Part shown: piece after piece, positions 37,033 to 47,638 of the stretch
Position numbering within the stretch: the stretch's first letter is position 1
Layout of the letters: the number at the start of each line of letters is the position of its first letter
Source: Caballeronia humi
GTDB taxonomy: Bacteria; Pseudomonadota; Gammaproteobacteria; Burkholderiales; Burkholderiaceae
Direction of reading: 5' to 3'
Assembly: GCF_001544475.1 (NCBI RefSeq)
Contig: NZ_FCNW02000014.1
Span: 62,001 to 126,000, forward strand
DNA: 64,000 bases
Made by a program: the position numbers and the translations under genes
The notes under the pieces: model-generated
Told to the model about the DNA's origin: nothing
The model's input: the letters and a program-made list of their open reading frames with translations, nothing else
Databases searched by the model: none

Positions 37033-37788
37033 TTGATCCTTTACGAGTATCCCTTCAACGAGCGAATTCGGACGCTGCTGCGACTCGAAGACCTGTTCGA
37101 GCGCTTCACGTTCTTTCTGACCCAGGAAGACCCGCGAGAGCATCACGTCGCACTGACAACGCTCTTCGAAATCGCCGAAGTCGCGGGCCGCACGGATCTC
37201 AAAGCCGATTTGATGAAGGAACTGGAACGCCAGCGTCAGACGCTTGCGCCGTTTCGCGGCAATCCCGGCATCGAACAGGACGCACTCGAAGCGGTGCTTG
37301 GCGAAATCGAACAGACGCTCGCCGGGCTCTCGCAGATGCAGGGCAAGACAGGCCAGCATCTCGCGGATAACGAGTGGCTCGCCAGCATCCGCAGCCGCAC
37401 GATCATTCCGGGCGGCACCTGCAAGTTCGACTTGCCGTCGTATTTCGCGTGGCAGCAATTGCCGGTCGAGCAGCGTCGTCATGACATCGCGAAATGGGTC
37501 ATGCCGATGCTCGCGCTGCGCGACGCCGCCATCATTGTGCTGCGGCTCGCGCGGGAATCGGGGCAGGCGTCGAAGGTGATGGCGATGCAGGGCAGCTATC
37601 AGCAGATGCTGTCGGGACGGACGTATCAGTTAATGCAGGTGCGCGTATCGCCGGAAGTACGGGTGATTCCCGAGGCGAGCGCGAACAAGTACATGCTGTG
37701 GGTGCGTTTCACGGTGCAGGACGGCGATCTGCGGCCGCGCGCCGTCGATGTCGACGTGCCGTTCCACCTCACGCTGTGCAGTCTTTGA
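37033..37788 (+). CDS. zapD: Cell division protein ZapD (FtsZ-binding, YacF)
   Basis: 251 residues starting at TTG (37033): [19 protein letters not shown] is the invariant family N-terminus, so TTG is the real start. ZapD dimers cross-link FtsZ filaments in the cytosol and promote Z-ring bundling. The C-terminal half ends in [19 protein letters not shown] strands. Linked to coaE and yacG as in most beta- and gammaproteobacteria; ftsZ itself is 9 kb away. Confidence 0.95.
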   Translation: MILYEYPFNERIRTLLRLEDLFERFTFFLTQEDPREHHVALTTLFEIAEVAGRTDLKADLMKELERQRQTLAPFRGNPGIEQDALEAVLGEIEQTLAGLSQMQGKTGQHLADNEWLASIRSRTIIPGGTCKFDLPSYFAWQQLPVEQRRHDIAKWVMPMLALRDAAIIVLRLARESGQASKVMAMQGSYQQMLSGRTYQLMQVRVSPEVRVIPEASANKYMLWVRFTVQDGDLRPRAVDVDVPFHLTLCSL

Positions 37789-37816
37789 TCAAGAACCTTC
37801 GATAACGTCAGACCGT

Positions 37817-38008
37817 ATGACCACCGTCGTCAAATGTCCGACCTGCGATAAAGAAGTCCGCTGGGTCCCGGAAAACCGCTTTCGTCCGTTCTGCTCGGAC
37901 CGCTGCAAGCAGATCGATCTCGGCGCCTGGGCGGCGGGGAAATACCGCATCGCTGGCAATCAGCAGGAAACGCCGCCCGACGACGATTCGCGCGGCGGCC
38001 TGAACTAA
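37817..38008 (+). CDS. yacG: DNA gyrase inhibitor YacG
   Basis: 63 residues. Zinc-finger protein with CPTC (about 8-11) and CSDRCKQ (about 27-33) plus conserved [19 protein letters not shown]. YacG binds GyrB and blocks DNA binding by gyrase. Start at ATG 37817, 28 bases after zapD. Converges with mutT, 7 bases apart. Confidence 0.95.
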   Translation: MTTVVKCPTCDKEVRWVPENRFRPFCSDRCKQIDLGAWAAGKYRIAGNQQETPPDDDSRGGLN

Positions 38009-38015
38009 AGAGTTT

Positions 38016-38432
38016 CTAGCTTGCTTCCGCTGCGAGCCATTCCAGCACGGGAATGGTCGCCGGAAGCAGCGGCCCGACGTCGGCTGGCAAGTGTTGCCAG
38101 GCGAGCGCTTGACCCTCGCGACCGGCGGGCGTCCCGGTCCAGTGCGTCACCTTGCAGAAATGAAGCCGCACATACGCGTGCGGATAATCGTGTTCGAGCG
38201 TGCGCCAGCGTTCGCTCGCGGTGACATCGATGCCGAGTTCCTCATGCAGTTCGCGCCCGAGCGCCGCTTCCACGCTCTCACCCGCCTCGATCTTCCCGCC
38301 CGGAAACTCCCAGTAGCCCTCGTACGGCTTGCCTTCCGGCCGCTGCGCGAGCAGATAGCGCCCGTCCGGCTGCACCATCACGCCGACGGCCACCTCGGTG
38401 ACCTTGCGCCCGTTCGCGGCGATTTCCGTCAT
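38016..38432 (-). CDS. mutT: 8-oxo-dGTP diphosphatase MutT
   Basis: 138 residues from ATG 38432, which overlaps the stop of the upstream ATPase gene by 3 bases. Nudix box G46-x5-E52-x7-REL-HEELG (46-67). Cleans the dNTP pool of 8-oxo-dGTP. The longer frame upstream is a shadow of the DUF815 gene. Coupled translation with the DUF815 gene is a common betaproteobacterial arrangement. Confidence 0.93.
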   Translation of the reverse strand: MTEIAANGRKVTEVAVGVMVQPDGRYLLAQRPEGKPYEGYWEFPGGKIEAGESVEAALGRELHEELGIDVTASERWRTLEHDYPHAYVRLHFCKVTHWTGTPAGREGQALAWQHLPADVGPLLPATIPVLEWLAAEAS

Positions 38433-39292
38433 GCCTTGCGCCCCGACCAGTCGCGCGCGAACTGCCACGCGACGCGTCCCGAGCGCGACCCGCGCTCCAG
38501 CGCCCAGACAAGCGCATCGCCGCGCGCGCTTTCGATTTCGCTTTGCTCGCAGCCGAAGTGCTTCAGCCAATGGCCGACGATCGACAGGTAGTCGTCCTGC
38601 TTGAACGGGTAGAAGCTGACCCACAGCCCGAAACGCTCCGACAGCGAAATCTTCTCCTCGACCACTTCGCCCGGGTGAATCTCACCATCGGACGTATGCT
38701 TGTAGGTCTCGTTTTCGCTCATGTACTCGGGCATCAGGTGCCGCCGGTTTGACGTCGCGTAGATCAGCACGTTGTCGGACTGCGCCGCGACCGAGCCGTC
38801 GAGCGCGACTTTCAGCGCCTTATAACCCGATTCGCCTTCCTCGAACGAGAGATCGTCGCAGAACACGATGAAGCGCTCCGGCCGCGCCGAGATCAGATCG
38901 ACGATATCGCCGAGATCGTGGAGATCGTCCTTGTCGACTTCGATCAGGCGCAGGCCGTCCTTCGAATACGCGTTCAGGCACGCCTTGATCAGCGACGACT
39001 TGCCGGTGCCGCGCGCGCCGGTCAGCAGCACGTTGTTCGCCGGGAGCTTCGCGACGAATTGCCGCGTGTTCTGCTCGATCAGACCCTTCTGGCGATCGAT
39101 GTTTTGCAAATCGTCGAAGGAAATGAGGGAAATCGACGGCACGGGTTGCAGATAGCCGCGCCCCTGACGCTTGCGCCAGCGAAACGCGACGGCGCCATTC
39201 CAGTCGATCTGCGGCGCCGTCGGCGGCAGCATGCCTTCGATGCGCGCCAGAACGGCTTCGGCGCGAGTCAGAAATTGTTCAAGTTTGTCCAT
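38429..39292 (-). CDS. AAA+ ATP-binding protein, DUF815 family
   Basis: 287 residues. Walker A GARGTGKSS (about 91-99), Walker B-like FIVFCDDLSFEEGE (about 141-154), sensor-1-like YATSNRRHL and an arginine-rich C-terminus, the pattern of the DUF815 AAA+ proteins. No function is established. Found between mutT and argJ on the same strand, 7 bases from argJ and overlapping mutT, suggesting an argJ-DUF815-mutT operon. Confidence 0.88.
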   Translation of the reverse strand: MDKLEQFLTRAEAVLARIEGMLPPTAPQIDWNGAVAFRWRKRQGRGYLQPVPSISLISFDDLQNIDRQKGLIEQNTRQFVAKLPANNVLLTGARGTGKSSLIKACLNAYSKDGLRLIEVDKDDLHDLGDIVDLISARPERFIVFCDDLSFEEGESGYKALKVALDGSVAAQSDNVLIYATSNRRHLMPEYMSENETYKHTSDGEIHPGEVVEEKISLSERFGLWVSFYPFKQDDYLSIVGHWLKHFGCEQSEIESARGDALVWALERGSRSGRVAWQFARDWSGRKA

Positions 39293-39299
39293 GATGTTT

Positions 39300-40541
39300 T
39301 TATGAGCGATAGTCGGCGTTGATGCTCACGTAGTCGTGCGAGAGATCGCAGGTCCAGACGGTCGCCTGCGCGTCGCCACGGCCGAGCATCACACGAATCA
39401 GGATCTCGCTCTTCTTCATCACGCGCTGGCCGTCCTCCTCGCGGTATTCCGGATTGCGACCGCCTGCTTTCGCAACGAGCACGTCATCGAGATAGAGATC
39501 GATTTTGTCCACGTCGAGGTCTGACACGCCCGCGTAGCCAATCGCCGCGAGAATGCGGCCGAGGTTCGGATCGGATGCGTAGAACGCCGTTTTCACGAGC
39601 GGCGAATGGCCGATCGCGTAAGCGATTTGACGGCATTCGGCGACGTTCGCACCGCCTTCCACCGTGATCGTCATGAACTTCGTCGCGCCTTCGCCATCGC
39701 GCACGATCAATTGCGCGAGTTCCTGCGCGACGGCTGTCACGGCGTCGCACAACGCGGTGTACGCGGGCGAATCCGTCGACGTGATCGCCGGCAGGCTCGA
39801 CTTGCCCGACGCGATCAGGATGAACGAATCGTTTGTCGACGTATCGCCGTCGATGGTTATGCAGTTGAACGAGCGGTCCGCGACGTGCTTCGCGAGCTGA
39901 TCGAGTACCGGCTGCGCGACGGTTGCATCGAACGCGAGGAAGCCGAGCATCGTCGCCATGTTCGGCTTGATCATCCCGGCGCCCTTGCTGATGCCCGACA
40001 GCGACACCGTGTGGCCATCGATCTGCACCTGGCGCGACGCGGCTTTCGGCAGCGTGTCGGTGGTCATGATGGTCTGCGCGGCGTCGAACCAGTGCGCGGC
40101 CTTCTGGTTGGCGAGCGCGGCCGGCAAGCCCGCCTTCAGACGATCGACCGGCAGCGGCTCCAGAATCACGCCGGTCGAGAACGGCAGGATTTGCCGCGCG
40201 TCGAGGCCGAGAAGCTGCGCGAGCGCCGCGCAGGTTTCGCGCGTGTGCGCCATGCCCGGCTCGCCGGTGCCCGCATTCGCGTTGCCCGTATTCACGACGA
40301 GCGCGCGAATACCCTTGCCGCCCGCGCGCACCGCGTCGAGATGCTCACGGCAAACCGTGACGGGCGCCGCGCAAAACCGGTTCAACGTGAACACGCCCGC
40401 GACGGCCGCGCCCTCTTCGAGCTGGATGACGAGCAGATCCTTCCGATTCGGCTTGCGAATGTGGGCTTCGGCCCAGCCGAGCGTGACGCCGGCGATGGGA
40501 TGAAGCGCTGCGGGATCGATCGAGGGGAAATTGACGGCCAT
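39300..40541 (-). CDS. argJ: Bifunctional glutamate N-acetyltransferase / amino-acid acetyltransferase ArgJ
   Basis: 413 residues. Transfers acetyl from N-acetylornithine to glutamate (and from acetyl-CoA in bifunctional forms) in arginine synthesis. The self-cleavage site A196-T197 in KPNMATML is intact; T197 becomes the nucleophile of the beta chain. TGNANAGTG and TMTTDT-like IMTTDTLPK motifs are conserved. Lies between secA (168-base gap) and the DUF815 gene. Confidence 0.96.
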   Translation of the reverse strand: MAVNFPSIDPAALHPIAGVTLGWAEAHIRKPNRKDLLVIQLEEGAAVAGVFTLNRFCAAPVTVCREHLDAVRAGGKGIRALVVNTGNANAGTGEPGMAHTRETCAALAQLLGLDARQILPFSTGVILEPLPVDRLKAGLPAALANQKAAHWFDAAQTIMTTDTLPKAASRQVQIDGHTVSLSGISKGAGMIKPNMATMLGFLAFDATVAQPVLDQLAKHVADRSFNCITIDGDTSTNDSFILIASGKSSLPAITSTDSPAYTALCDAVTAVAQELAQLIVRDGEGATKFMTITVEGGANVAECRQIAYAIGHSPLVKTAFYASDPNLGRILAAIGYAGVSDLDVDKIDLYLDDVLVAKAGGRNPEYREEDGQRVMKKSEILIRVMLGRGDAQATVWTCDLSHDYVSINADYRS

Positions 40542-40709
40542 GTTCGCGACTCGCTGAATGTGGCGCGCGCCGGCGCTTGTTGTGAGACACGCTGCGTCGG
40601 CGCGAGATGAATAGACAGACGCCTTAAGACAGACGCCAGGAAAAACCGGTCCTGCAAAGACAAACGACGCATCGCTGCGTCGCTTGTTCCAACCGTGAAC
40701 CGTCGGCGA

Positions 40710-43511
40710 TTAAACCAGCTTGCCGTGACAGTTTTTGTACTTCTTGCCGCTGCCGCACGGGCACGGATCGTTGCGGCCGACCTTCGGCACGTCGTCACCG
40801 GCGCGCGTGGCGACGGTGGTGTCGTCGCCGTAGGCCATCGCCTGGTTGACCATTTGCGCGGTTGCGTCGGCCGGTGCGGGCGCCGCGGCGGCCTCGGCGA
40901 AGTCCATGTGCGTGAACGCGACGTTTTCGAGGTGGCTGCCCTTTTCCTCGTACTGCTCGGCGGCTTCTTCGAGTTGCTCCGGAGATTGAATCTGCACGTT
41001 CATCACGACGCGCGTGACTTCCTGCTTCACCGAATCGAGCATTGCTGCGAAGAGTTCGAACGCCTCGCGCTTGTATTCCTGCTTCGGATTTTTCTGCGCA
41101 TAGCCGCGCAGATGGATGCCCTGGCGCAGGTGATCGAGCGCGGCGAGGTGCTCGCGCCAGCGGCTGTCGAGCGTTTGCAGCATGATCGAGCGCTCGAACG
41201 CGCTGAACGATTCGCGACCCACCAGCGTGACTTTCGCCTCGTAGGCTTCGTCGCCAGCGGCGAGCACGGCTTCGAGGATTTCATCGGCGTCGATCGAATT
41301 CGACTCGTTGATCATCTCCTGGATCGCGAGATCGAGTGACCACTCGTTGCGCAGCACTTCCTCGAGTTCCGGCGCGTCCCACTGCTCTTCGATACTGCCC
41401 GCCGGCACAAACGTGCGCACGACTTCGCTGAGCACGCTATGGCGCATCGCGGCGATCGTTTCCTGCACGTCGGTGGCTTCGAGCAGTTCATTGCGCTGCT
41501 GGTAGATCACCTTGCGCTGATCGTTCGAAACGTCGTCGTATTCGAGCAATTGTTTGCGGATATCGAAGTTGCGCGCCTCGACCTTGCGCTGCGCGCCTTC
41601 GATCGAACGCGTCACGATGCCCGCTTCGATCGGCTCGCCTTCCGGCATCTTCAGGCGGTCCATGATGGAACGCACGCGGTCGCCGGCGAAAATGCGCAGG
41701 AGCGGATCATCCAGCGACAGATAGAAGCGCGACGAACCCGGGTCGCCCTGACGGCCCGCACGGCCACGCAACTGGTTGTCGATCCGGCGCGACTCGTGGC
41801 GTTCCGTGCCGATGATGTGCAGCCCGCCCGCAGCCTTCACCTGATCGTGCAGCGCCTGCCATTCGTCGTGCAGCTTCTGAATGCGCGGCTGTTTTTCGTC
41901 TTCGGGAATCGACAAATCGGCTTCGATGAACGACGCCTGTTTCTCGACGTTCCCGCCGAGCACGATATCCGTACCGCGACCAGCCATGTTTGTCGCGATG
42001 GTGACGACGCTCGGCCGCCCCGCTTCCGCGACGATCGCGGCTTCACGCGCGTGCTGCTTCGCGTTGAGCACTTCGTGCTTGATGCCGGCTTGCGTGAGCA
42101 GCCCCGACAGCAATTCCGACGCCTCGATCGACGTCGTGCCGACGAGCGTCGGCTGGCCGCGGCTCACGCAATCGTGGATGTCGCGAATCACCGCGTCGTA
42201 GCGTTCCTTCGCGGTCTTGTAGATCTGGTCCTGCTTGTCGCTTCGCTTCGGCGGACGATTCGTCGGGATCACGACCGTTTCCAGGCCGTAGATCTCGTTG
42301 AATTCGTACGCTTCGGTATCGGCCGTACCGGTCATGCCGGACAGCTTCGAATACATGCGGAAATAGTTCTGGAACGTAATCGACGCGAGCGTCTGGTTCT
42401 CGTTCTGGATCTTGACGTGTTCCTTCGCCTCGACGGCCTGATGCAGCCCGTCCGACCAGCGGCGGCCGGTCATCATGCGCCCGGTGAATTCGTCGACGAT
42501 GACGACTTCGCCGCCCTGCACGACGTAATGCTGGTCGCGATGAAACAGCGTGTGCGCGCGCAACGCGGCGTACACGTGGTGCATCAGCGTAATGTTCTGC
42601 GCGGCGTAGAGGCTCTCGCCCTCGCCGATCAGGCCCCACTCGGCGAGCAGGCGTTCCGCCTTTTCGTGACCCTGTTCGGTGAGGAAGACCTGACGGGCTT
42701 TTTCGTCGAGCGTGTAGTCACCCGCCTTCTCGACGCCCGTGCCGTCCGCCTTTTCCTCGCCGATCTGCATTTCCAGCAGCGGCGGCAGCGCGTTCATGCG
42801 CACGTAGAGGTCAGTGTGATCCTCGGCCTGGCCGGAGATGATCAGCGGCGTACGCGCTTCGTCGATCAGGATCGAGTCCACTTCGTCGACGATCGCGAAA
42901 TTCAGCGGCCGCTGCACGCGCGATTCGGTCTCGTAGACCATGTTGTCGCGGAGGTAGTCGAAGCCGAATTCGTTGTTCGTGCCGTAGGTGATGTCCGCGG
43001 AGTAGGACTGCTGCTTCTGGCTGTGCTCCATCTGCGACAGGTTGATGCCCCACGACAGCCCGAGGAAGTTGTAGAGCCGGCCCATCCATTCGGCATCACG
43101 CTGCGCGAGGTAATCGTTCACGGTCACGACGTGCACGCCGCGCCCCGAAAGCGCGTTCAGATACGCGGCGAGCGTGGCGACGAGCGTCTTGCCCTCGCCC
43201 GTGCGCATTTCCGCGATCTTGCCGTAGTGCAGCACCATGCCGCCGACGAGCTGAACGTCGAAGTGGCGCATGTGCAGCACGCGCTTGCTGGCCTCACGGC
43301 AGACGGCGAATGCTTCTGGCAGCAGAACGTCGAGCGATTCGCCGCTTGCGACGCGCTGACGGAATTCGTCGGTCTTCGCGCGTAGTTGCTGGTCCGTGTA
43401 CTTTTCGATCGTCGGTTCGAGCGCATTGATCGCCGCAACGGTCTTTTGGTATTGCTTGACCAGCCGCTGGTTGCGACTGCCAAAAATCTTTTGAAGGAAA
43501 CCGGTGGTCAT
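40710..43511 (-). CDS. secA: Protein translocase ATPase SecA
   Basis: 933 residues, full length. DEAD-like motor driving SecYEG export. Walker [11 protein letters not shown] (103-112), [14 protein letters not shown], the NBD2 motif [17 protein letters not shown] and helical wing, and a C-terminal zinc module [16 protein letters not shown] that binds SecB. Divergent from dciA. No SecM-like arrest ORF is seen upstream, as expected outside enterobacteria. Confidence 0.98.
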   Translation of the reverse strand: MTTGFLQKIFGSRNQRLVKQYQKTVAAINALEPTIEKYTDQQLRAKTDEFRQRVASGESLDVLLPEAFAVCREASKRVLHMRHFDVQLVGGMVLHYGKIAEMRTGEGKTLVATLAAYLNALSGRGVHVVTVNDYLAQRDAEWMGRLYNFLGLSWGINLSQMEHSQKQQSYSADITYGTNNEFGFDYLRDNMVYETESRVQRPLNFAIVDEVDSILIDEARTPLIISGQAEDHTDLYVRMNALPPLLEMQIGEEKADGTGVEKAGDYTLDEKARQVFLTEQGHEKAERLLAEWGLIGEGESLYAAQNITLMHHVYAALRAHTLFHRDQHYVVQGGEVVIVDEFTGRMMTGRRWSDGLHQAVEAKEHVKIQNENQTLASITFQNYFRMYSKLSGMTGTADTEAYEFNEIYGLETVVIPTNRPPKRSDKQDQIYKTAKERYDAVIRDIHDCVSRGQPTLVGTTSIEASELLSGLLTQAGIKHEVLNAKQHAREAAIVAEAGRPSVVTIATNMAGRGTDIVLGGNVEKQASFIEADLSIPEDEKQPRIQKLHDEWQALHDQVKAAGGLHIIGTERHESRRIDNQLRGRAGRQGDPGSSRFYLSLDDPLLRIFAGDRVRSIMDRLKMPEGEPIEAGIVTRSIEGAQRKVEARNFDIRKQLLEYDDVSNDQRKVIYQQRNELLEATDVQETIAAMRHSVLSEVVRTFVPAGSIEEQWDAPELEEVLRNEWSLDLAIQEMINESNSIDADEILEAVLAAGDEAYEAKVTLVGRESFSAFERSIMLQTLDSRWREHLAALDHLRQGIHLRGYAQKNPKQEYKREAFELFAAMLDSVKQEVTRVVMNVQIQSPEQLEEAAEQYEEKGSHLENVAFTHMDFAEAAAAPAPADATAQMVNQAMAYGDDTTVATRAGDDVPKVGRNDPCPCGSGKKYKNCHGKLV

Positions 43512-43613
43512 CGGATCAGTGTCTGCGTCGCGGTGTCGGCTGGGCGCACGCGGGGTGCGCCCGAGTACGGCGGACCTCGGCGGCTTAAGTCCATTAGTGA
43601 AATTTAACGGGGG

Positions 43614-43622
43614 ATTTTAGCA
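43614..43622 (-). promoter_or_regulatory. Extended -10 promoter of secA
   Basis: Minus strand TGCTAAAAT (TGn plus TAAAAT) about 100 bases before the secA start. No clear -35. Confidence 0.45.
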
Positions 43623-43773
43623 CGCGAGCCCGGCGGAGCCTGTGTCCGCGTGGGGCGGCGCGTCCAGCGGGCCGCCGCCGTCAGAGGCTCGAAAGCTTCG
43701 GATGGCCGAGCGCTTTGCGATTGCCCCGCGCGTTACAATCGATGGGTCGCGCTCGCGCCCACAGACCCAGAAA

Positions 43774-44268
43774 ATGAGCCGTTTTTCGCCGAATTCAAGG
43801 CCGCCGCCGCAGCGATTCGATCCCCGCAAACCGCAAGCCGTGTCGGATTTGCTCGGCCGGACTGACGCGTTTCGCGCTTTGCGCGCGGGCGTCGAGCAGA
43901 TGGCGGCGCTGCAGCGCGACTTATCGACGCTGCTGCCGGATTATCTGGCGTCGAGCGTCGAGCCGGGGTTTATCAAGGACGGCGTTCTGGCGCTCTTTGC
44001 AGGCCACAACGCACTCGCGGCGCGCTTGCGGCATATCGAACCGCGTCTTCTCGCCGACTTGCAGCAGCGCGGCTGGGCGGTGGATTCGCTGAAGATTCGT
44101 GTGCGTCCGCAGTCGATGAAGGAGAGCGCGCCGCCGAAGCAGGCGCGCATGTCGGCGGCTGGCGCCGACGCCCTGCAGCACCTCGCCGAGACGCTCGAAC
44201 CGTCGCCGCTTCAGGAGGCGCTCGCGAAGATGGCCGCGCGTCATCAGGCGAAAGCGCAAAAAAAATGA
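43774..44268 (+). CDS. dciA: DciA-like DUF721 protein (replicative helicase loader type)
   Basis: 164 residues from ATG 43774; the frame is open to 43642 but the family start is the Pro-rich MSRFSPNSRPPPQRF. The DUF721 core (about 22-115, VSDLLGRTDAFRALRAG... LLPDYLASSVEPGFI... LLADLQQRGWAVDSLKIRV) resembles DciA, which helps load DnaB in bacteria without DnaC. The assignment to DciA rests on the domain only. Divergent from secA. The stop codon lies in the lpxC terminator hairpin. Confidence 0.82.
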   Translation: MSRFSPNSRPPPQRFDPRKPQAVSDLLGRTDAFRALRAGVEQMAALQRDLSTLLPDYLASSVEPGFIKDGVLALFAGHNALAARLRHIEPRLLADLQQRGWAVDSLKIRVRPQSMKESAPPKQARMSAAGADALQHLAETLEPSPLQEALAKMAARHQAKAQKK

Positions 44269-44292
44269 GCGGCGCTTTCGCTGCCGCTCATT
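44257..44292 (-). terminator. Rho-independent terminator of lpxC, overlapping the dciA stop
   Basis: ATGAGCGGC (44265-44273) pairs with GCCGCTCAT (44283-44291); on the minus strand the stem is followed by eight T (44257-44264). The stem contains the dciA TGA. Confidence 0.85.
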
Positions 44293-44322
44293 CCTCGACT
44301 GACTTCCCAGCTAGATTCAAAT

Positions 44323-45240
44323 TCAGGCGAATGCCGTCTGCGTGTCGAAGCCAAAACCGCGCGGGGCTTTTTGCGTGTCGTCGAACGTGACGATTTCGTA
44401 GGCGTCTTCATGCGCCAGCAATTCGCGCAGCAGCATGTTGTTCAGCGCGTGACCGCCCTTGTAAGCGGTGTACGACGCAAGCAGCGGATGACCAACCACA
44501 TACAAATCGCCGATTGCGTCGAGCATTTTGTGCTTCACGAATTCGTCGTCGTAACGCAGGCCGTCGTTATTCAAAATGCGGTATTCGTCCAGCACGATCG
44601 CGTTATCCATGCTGCCGCCGCGCGCGAGGCCCAGCTCGCGCATCATCTCGACTTCATGCGCAAAACCAAATGTGCGAGCACGCGCGATTTCACGGACATA
44701 TGACGTATGGGCAAAATCGACCTCCAGCGCCTGACCGGTTTTATCGACGGCCGGATGACGAAAATCGATCGTGAATTGCAGCTTGAAACCGAAATACGGT
44801 TCGAGGCGCGCGAATTTATCGCCGTCGCGAATTTCGACGGGCTTCGTCACCTTGATGAATTTTTTCGGAGCATTCTGCTCTTCGATTCCTGCCGATTGAA
44901 TCAGAAACACGAACGAAGCGGCGCTTCCGTCCATGATCGGGATTTCTTCAGCAGTCACATCGACATACAAATTATCGATGCCGAGACCCGCGCACGCCGA
45001 CATCAAATGCTCGATCGTGGAAACGCGCGCGCCGTCTTTCTGCAGCACGGACGCAAGACGTGTATCGCCGATCGCCATGGCCGACGCGGGGATATCGACC
45101 GGCGTAGGCAGGTCGATACGCGAAAACACGATACCGGTGCCAGCCGGCGCCGGCTTCAGCGTCAACTCGACCTTCCGGCCCGAATGCAGGCCGATACCGA
45201 CAGTCTTCACGACAGCTTTGATTGTTCTTTGCTTCAACAT
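44323..45240 (-). CDS. lpxC: UDP-3-O-acyl-N-acetylglucosamine deacetylase
   Basis: 305 residues from ATG 45240 ([21 protein letters not shown]). Committed zinc-dependent step of lipid A synthesis. Zinc ligands H78, H237 and D241, general acid/base E77 and H264 are present ([23 protein letters not shown]). The frame runs 22 codons further upstream through an AT-rich leader hairpin that is not coding. Downstream of the peroxiredoxin gene in the usual Burkholderiaceae place. Confidence 0.97.
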   Translation of the reverse strand: MLKQRTIKAVVKTVGIGLHSGRKVELTLKPAPAGTGIVFSRIDLPTPVDIPASAMAIGDTRLASVLQKDGARVSTIEHLMSACAGLGIDNLYVDVTAEEIPIMDGSAASFVFLIQSAGIEEQNAPKKFIKVTKPVEIRDGDKFARLEPYFGFKLQFTIDFRHPAVDKTGQALEVDFAHTSYVREIARARTFGFAHEVEMMRELGLARGGSMDNAIVLDEYRILNNDGLRYDDEFVKHKMLDAIGDLYVVGHPLLASYTAYKGGHALNNMLLRELLAHEDAYEIVTFDDTQKAPRGFGFDTQTAFA

Positions 45241-45253
45241 GATTTTTCCGCTT

Positions 45254-45285
45254 CGATTAACTTTCCCTATAAAGAGAATTAATCG
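45254..45285 (-). promoter_or_regulatory. Inverted repeat in the lpxC 5' leader
   Basis: CGATTAA (45254-45260) and TTAATCG (45279-45285) can pair, with an inner TTCTC/GGGAA stem and a 2-base bulge, just upstream of the ribosome binding site. It is the only strongly AT-rich hairpin in a leader in this window. Role unknown. Confidence 0.5.
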
Positions 45286-45308
45286 TAAATATGCATTCAA
45301 TAGCACGA

Positions 45309-45314
45309 ATTATA
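45309..45314 (-). promoter_or_regulatory. Predicted -10 element of the lpxC promoter
   Basis: Perfect minus-strand TATAAT about 70 bases before the lpxC ATG. The -35 region is weak. Confidence 0.5.
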
Positions 45315-45412
45315 CTCCATCCGCTGCGGCGCGTCTTGAAAGGGAGCGTGTGAATCTGTTTCCCTGTGTTACGCCCGCTAATGCCCAACGGCGCGGATTG
45401 AGGAAGCAGAAC

Positions 45413-45453
45413 GGGCCGATGACCGGAATGGAGGCATTTCCGGTCATCGGCCC
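45413..45453. other. 16-bp perfect hairpin downstream of the peroxiredoxin gene
   Basis: GGGCCGATGACCGGAA (45413-45428) pairs perfectly with TTCCGGTCATCGGCCC (45438-45453) around a 9-base loop. No T-run follows on either strand, so it is not a standard intrinsic terminator. It could protect a 3' end or act as a Rho-independent stop with a non-canonical tail. Confidence 0.7.
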
Positions 45454-45527
45454 AAAGTCACGATGATGACGAGGGTGTCATTTTTTGTTGTCCCGCTACA
45501 ACGCAGGCCAACGAGACACCGCTGCGA

Positions 45528-46031
45528 TCAGCGCAACGTCGCCAGGATGCTTTCAGCGTCGCTGACTTCGAACTTGCCGGGCGCTTCGACATTGAGCGTC
45601 TTGACCACGCCGTTGTCGACCACCATCGCGTAGCGCTGGGAACGGATTCCCATGCCACGCTCCGACAAATCCTGATCCAGACCGAGTGCCTGGGTGAAAC
45701 GCGCGGCGCCGTCGGCGATCATCTTCACCTTGCCCGAGGTTTGAAGATCGCGTCCCCACGCGCTCATCACGAACGCGTCGTTGACGGAAACGCACCAGAT
45801 TTCGTCGATGCCAGCGGCGGTCAACCGCTCCGCCGCTTCGACATAACCCGGTACGTGTTTCGCAGAACAGGTTGGCGTGAACGCGCCCGGCAATCCGAAG
45901 ATCACCACGCGTTTGCCTGCTGTCCGTTCGCGCACCTGGAACCCGTTCGGTCCCACGGCGCAGCCTTCGCCCGCGACTTCGACAAACTCGAAGAGGCGTG
46001 CATCCGGCAACGTGTCACCCACTTTGATCAT
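45528..46031 (-). CDS. Peroxiredoxin, Prx5/AhpC-TSA family
   Basis: 167 residues. Peroxidatic cysteine C55 in the PGAFTPTCS motif (48-56), conserved R in IRSQRYAMV. Prx5 proteins reduce H2O2 and alkyl hydroperoxides with glutaredoxin or thioredoxin. C24 and C80 are the only other cysteines and could act as resolving residue, but this is not certain. It sits between ftsZ and lpxC as in other Burkholderiaceae. Confidence 0.93.
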   Translation of the reverse strand: MIKVGDTLPDARLFEFVEVAGEGCAVGPNGFQVRERTAGKRVVIFGLPGAFTPTCSAKHVPGYVEAAERLTAAGIDEIWCVSVNDAFVMSAWGRDLQTSGKVKMIADGAARFTQALGLDQDLSERGMGIRSQRYAMVVDNGVVKTLNVEAPGKFEVSDAESILATLR

Positions 46032-46305
46032 GCTCGGTCCTTAGCTCGTCAGTGCTTTCGCAACCTCGCGAAACAACTTTATGCCGCAAGAGCGAGACGG
46101 AATCGGCTTCAGATCAAACGCTCGTCGTGCAAATCAAGCGCCATCCGTGGAGGTCGGCTGGCCACGGCCTGGCGTCCAGAAAAGGACGCGGCCTTGGACA
46201 GTCGCCCCATCAGCCCGATTCGTCAGGCTCCGCGTTCCGCTTCACGCGTGCAGTGCGCCGCACCACACCGAGTCAGCAAGAAACGTGCAGCTTTCTTCAG
46301 CTTTC

Positions 46306-47505
46306 TCAGTCGGCTTGCTTGCGCAGGAACGCCGGAATGTCATACGTATCGACGCCCTTTTCCTGCAGCGCCTGAACGTGCGAAGCCGCCGTTTCACGCG
46401 TCGAACGCCACACCGCCGGGGTATCCAGCGCGCCGTAATCCGTCGCGTGCGATTGCTGCGGCGCGTAGCTGTGCTGCGGCGAATGCGAGATCGGCTGGTT
46501 GTCGGTGCCGGTGCGCAGCAGCGTCATCGGTGCGGCTTGCTGCTTATTCTTCGCCGCGCGGCCGAGACCCGTCGCCACCACCGTCACGCGCAGAGCGTCG
46601 CCCATTGCGTCATCGTAGACCGCGCCAAAAATAACAGTGGCATCTTCAGCAGCATAGCTCTTGATCGTGTTCATCACTTCGCGCGTTTCCGACAGACGCA
46701 ACGAACGGCTCGACGTGATGTTCACCAGCACGCCACGCGCACCCGACAGATCGACGCCTTCCAGCAGCGGGCTTGCGACAGCCTGCTCGGCAGCCAGACG
46801 CGCGCGATCGACGCCGGCGACCGTCGCCGTGCCCATCATCGCCTTGCCCTGCTCGCCCATCACCGTCTTCACGTCTTCGAAGTCGACGTTGACCAGACCG
46901 TCGACGTTGATGATTTCCGCGATGCCGGCCACAGCGTTGTTCAGCACGTCGTCGGCGCACTGGAAGCACTTGTCCATCTCGGCGTCGTCGCCCATCACCT
47001 CGAACAGCTTGTCGTTCAGCACGACGATCAGCGAATCGACGTGATCCTCCAGTTGCTGCGAGCCCGCTTCAGCGACGCGCATGCGGCGGCCACCTTCGAA
47101 CTCGAACGGCTTGCTGACGACACCAACCGTCAGAATCCCCATTTCCTTCGCGATCTGCGCGACGACCGGCGCGGCGCCCGTGCCCGTGCCGCCGCCCATG
47201 CCGGCGGTGATGAACACCATGTGCGCGCCGCGCAGTGCATCGGCGATACGCTCGCGTGCGTCTTCAGCCGCGGCCTTGCCCATGTCCGGCTTGGCGCCCG
47301 CTCCGAGACCCGTATTGCCGAGCTGGATTACCGTGGTCGCGCGCGAACGGGCGAGCGCTTGCGCGTCGGTGTTCATGACGATGAAGTCGACGCCCTGCAC
47401 GCCGCGGTTGATCATATGCTGCACGGCATTGCCGCCAGCGCCACCAACTCCGACGACCTTGATGATCGTTCCGTTGGTTTCCGTTTCCAGCATTTCGAAA
47501 TCCAT
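46306..47505 (-). CDS. ftsZ: Cell division protein FtsZ
   Basis: 399 residues from ATG 47505 with GGAGG 4 bases upstream; the frame opens 17 codons earlier without a signal. Tubulin-like GTPase that builds the Z-ring. Tubulin signature GGGTGTG (104-110), NTDAQAL, T7 loop with NVDFEDVKTVM, variable linker about 320-385 rich in Gln and Ser, and C-terminal DIPAFLRKQAD that binds FtsA and ZipA. Last gene of the dcw cluster; 133-base gap from ftsA may hold an extra promoter. Confidence 0.98.
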   Translation of the reverse strand: MDFEMLETETNGTIIKVVGVGGAGGNAVQHMINRGVQGVDFIVMNTDAQALARSRATTVIQLGNTGLGAGAKPDMGKAAAEDARERIADALRGAHMVFITAGMGGGTGTGAAPVVAQIAKEMGILTVGVVSKPFEFEGGRRMRVAEAGSQQLEDHVDSLIVVLNDKLFEVMGDDAEMDKCFQCADDVLNNAVAGIAEIINVDGLVNVDFEDVKTVMGEQGKAMMGTATVAGVDRARLAAEQAVASPLLEGVDLSGARGVLVNITSSRSLRLSETREVMNTIKSYAAEDATVIFGAVYDDAMGDALRVTVVATGLGRAAKNKQQAAPMTLLRTGTDNQPISHSPQHSYAPQQSHATDYGALDTPAVWRSTRETAASHVQALQEKGVDTYDIPAFLRKQAD

Positions 47506-47638
47506 GTTGCCTCCGTCAAGATGAAAAGCGGCGTTATTCGGCGAGGGATCGGGCAACCCCTTGTCGCGCGCCAGCCGCCGGCACCAGCGCGTATTTTTTT
47601 GCTGCGTTTTTCGTTACAACTCTCAGTGATGCTTTTTT

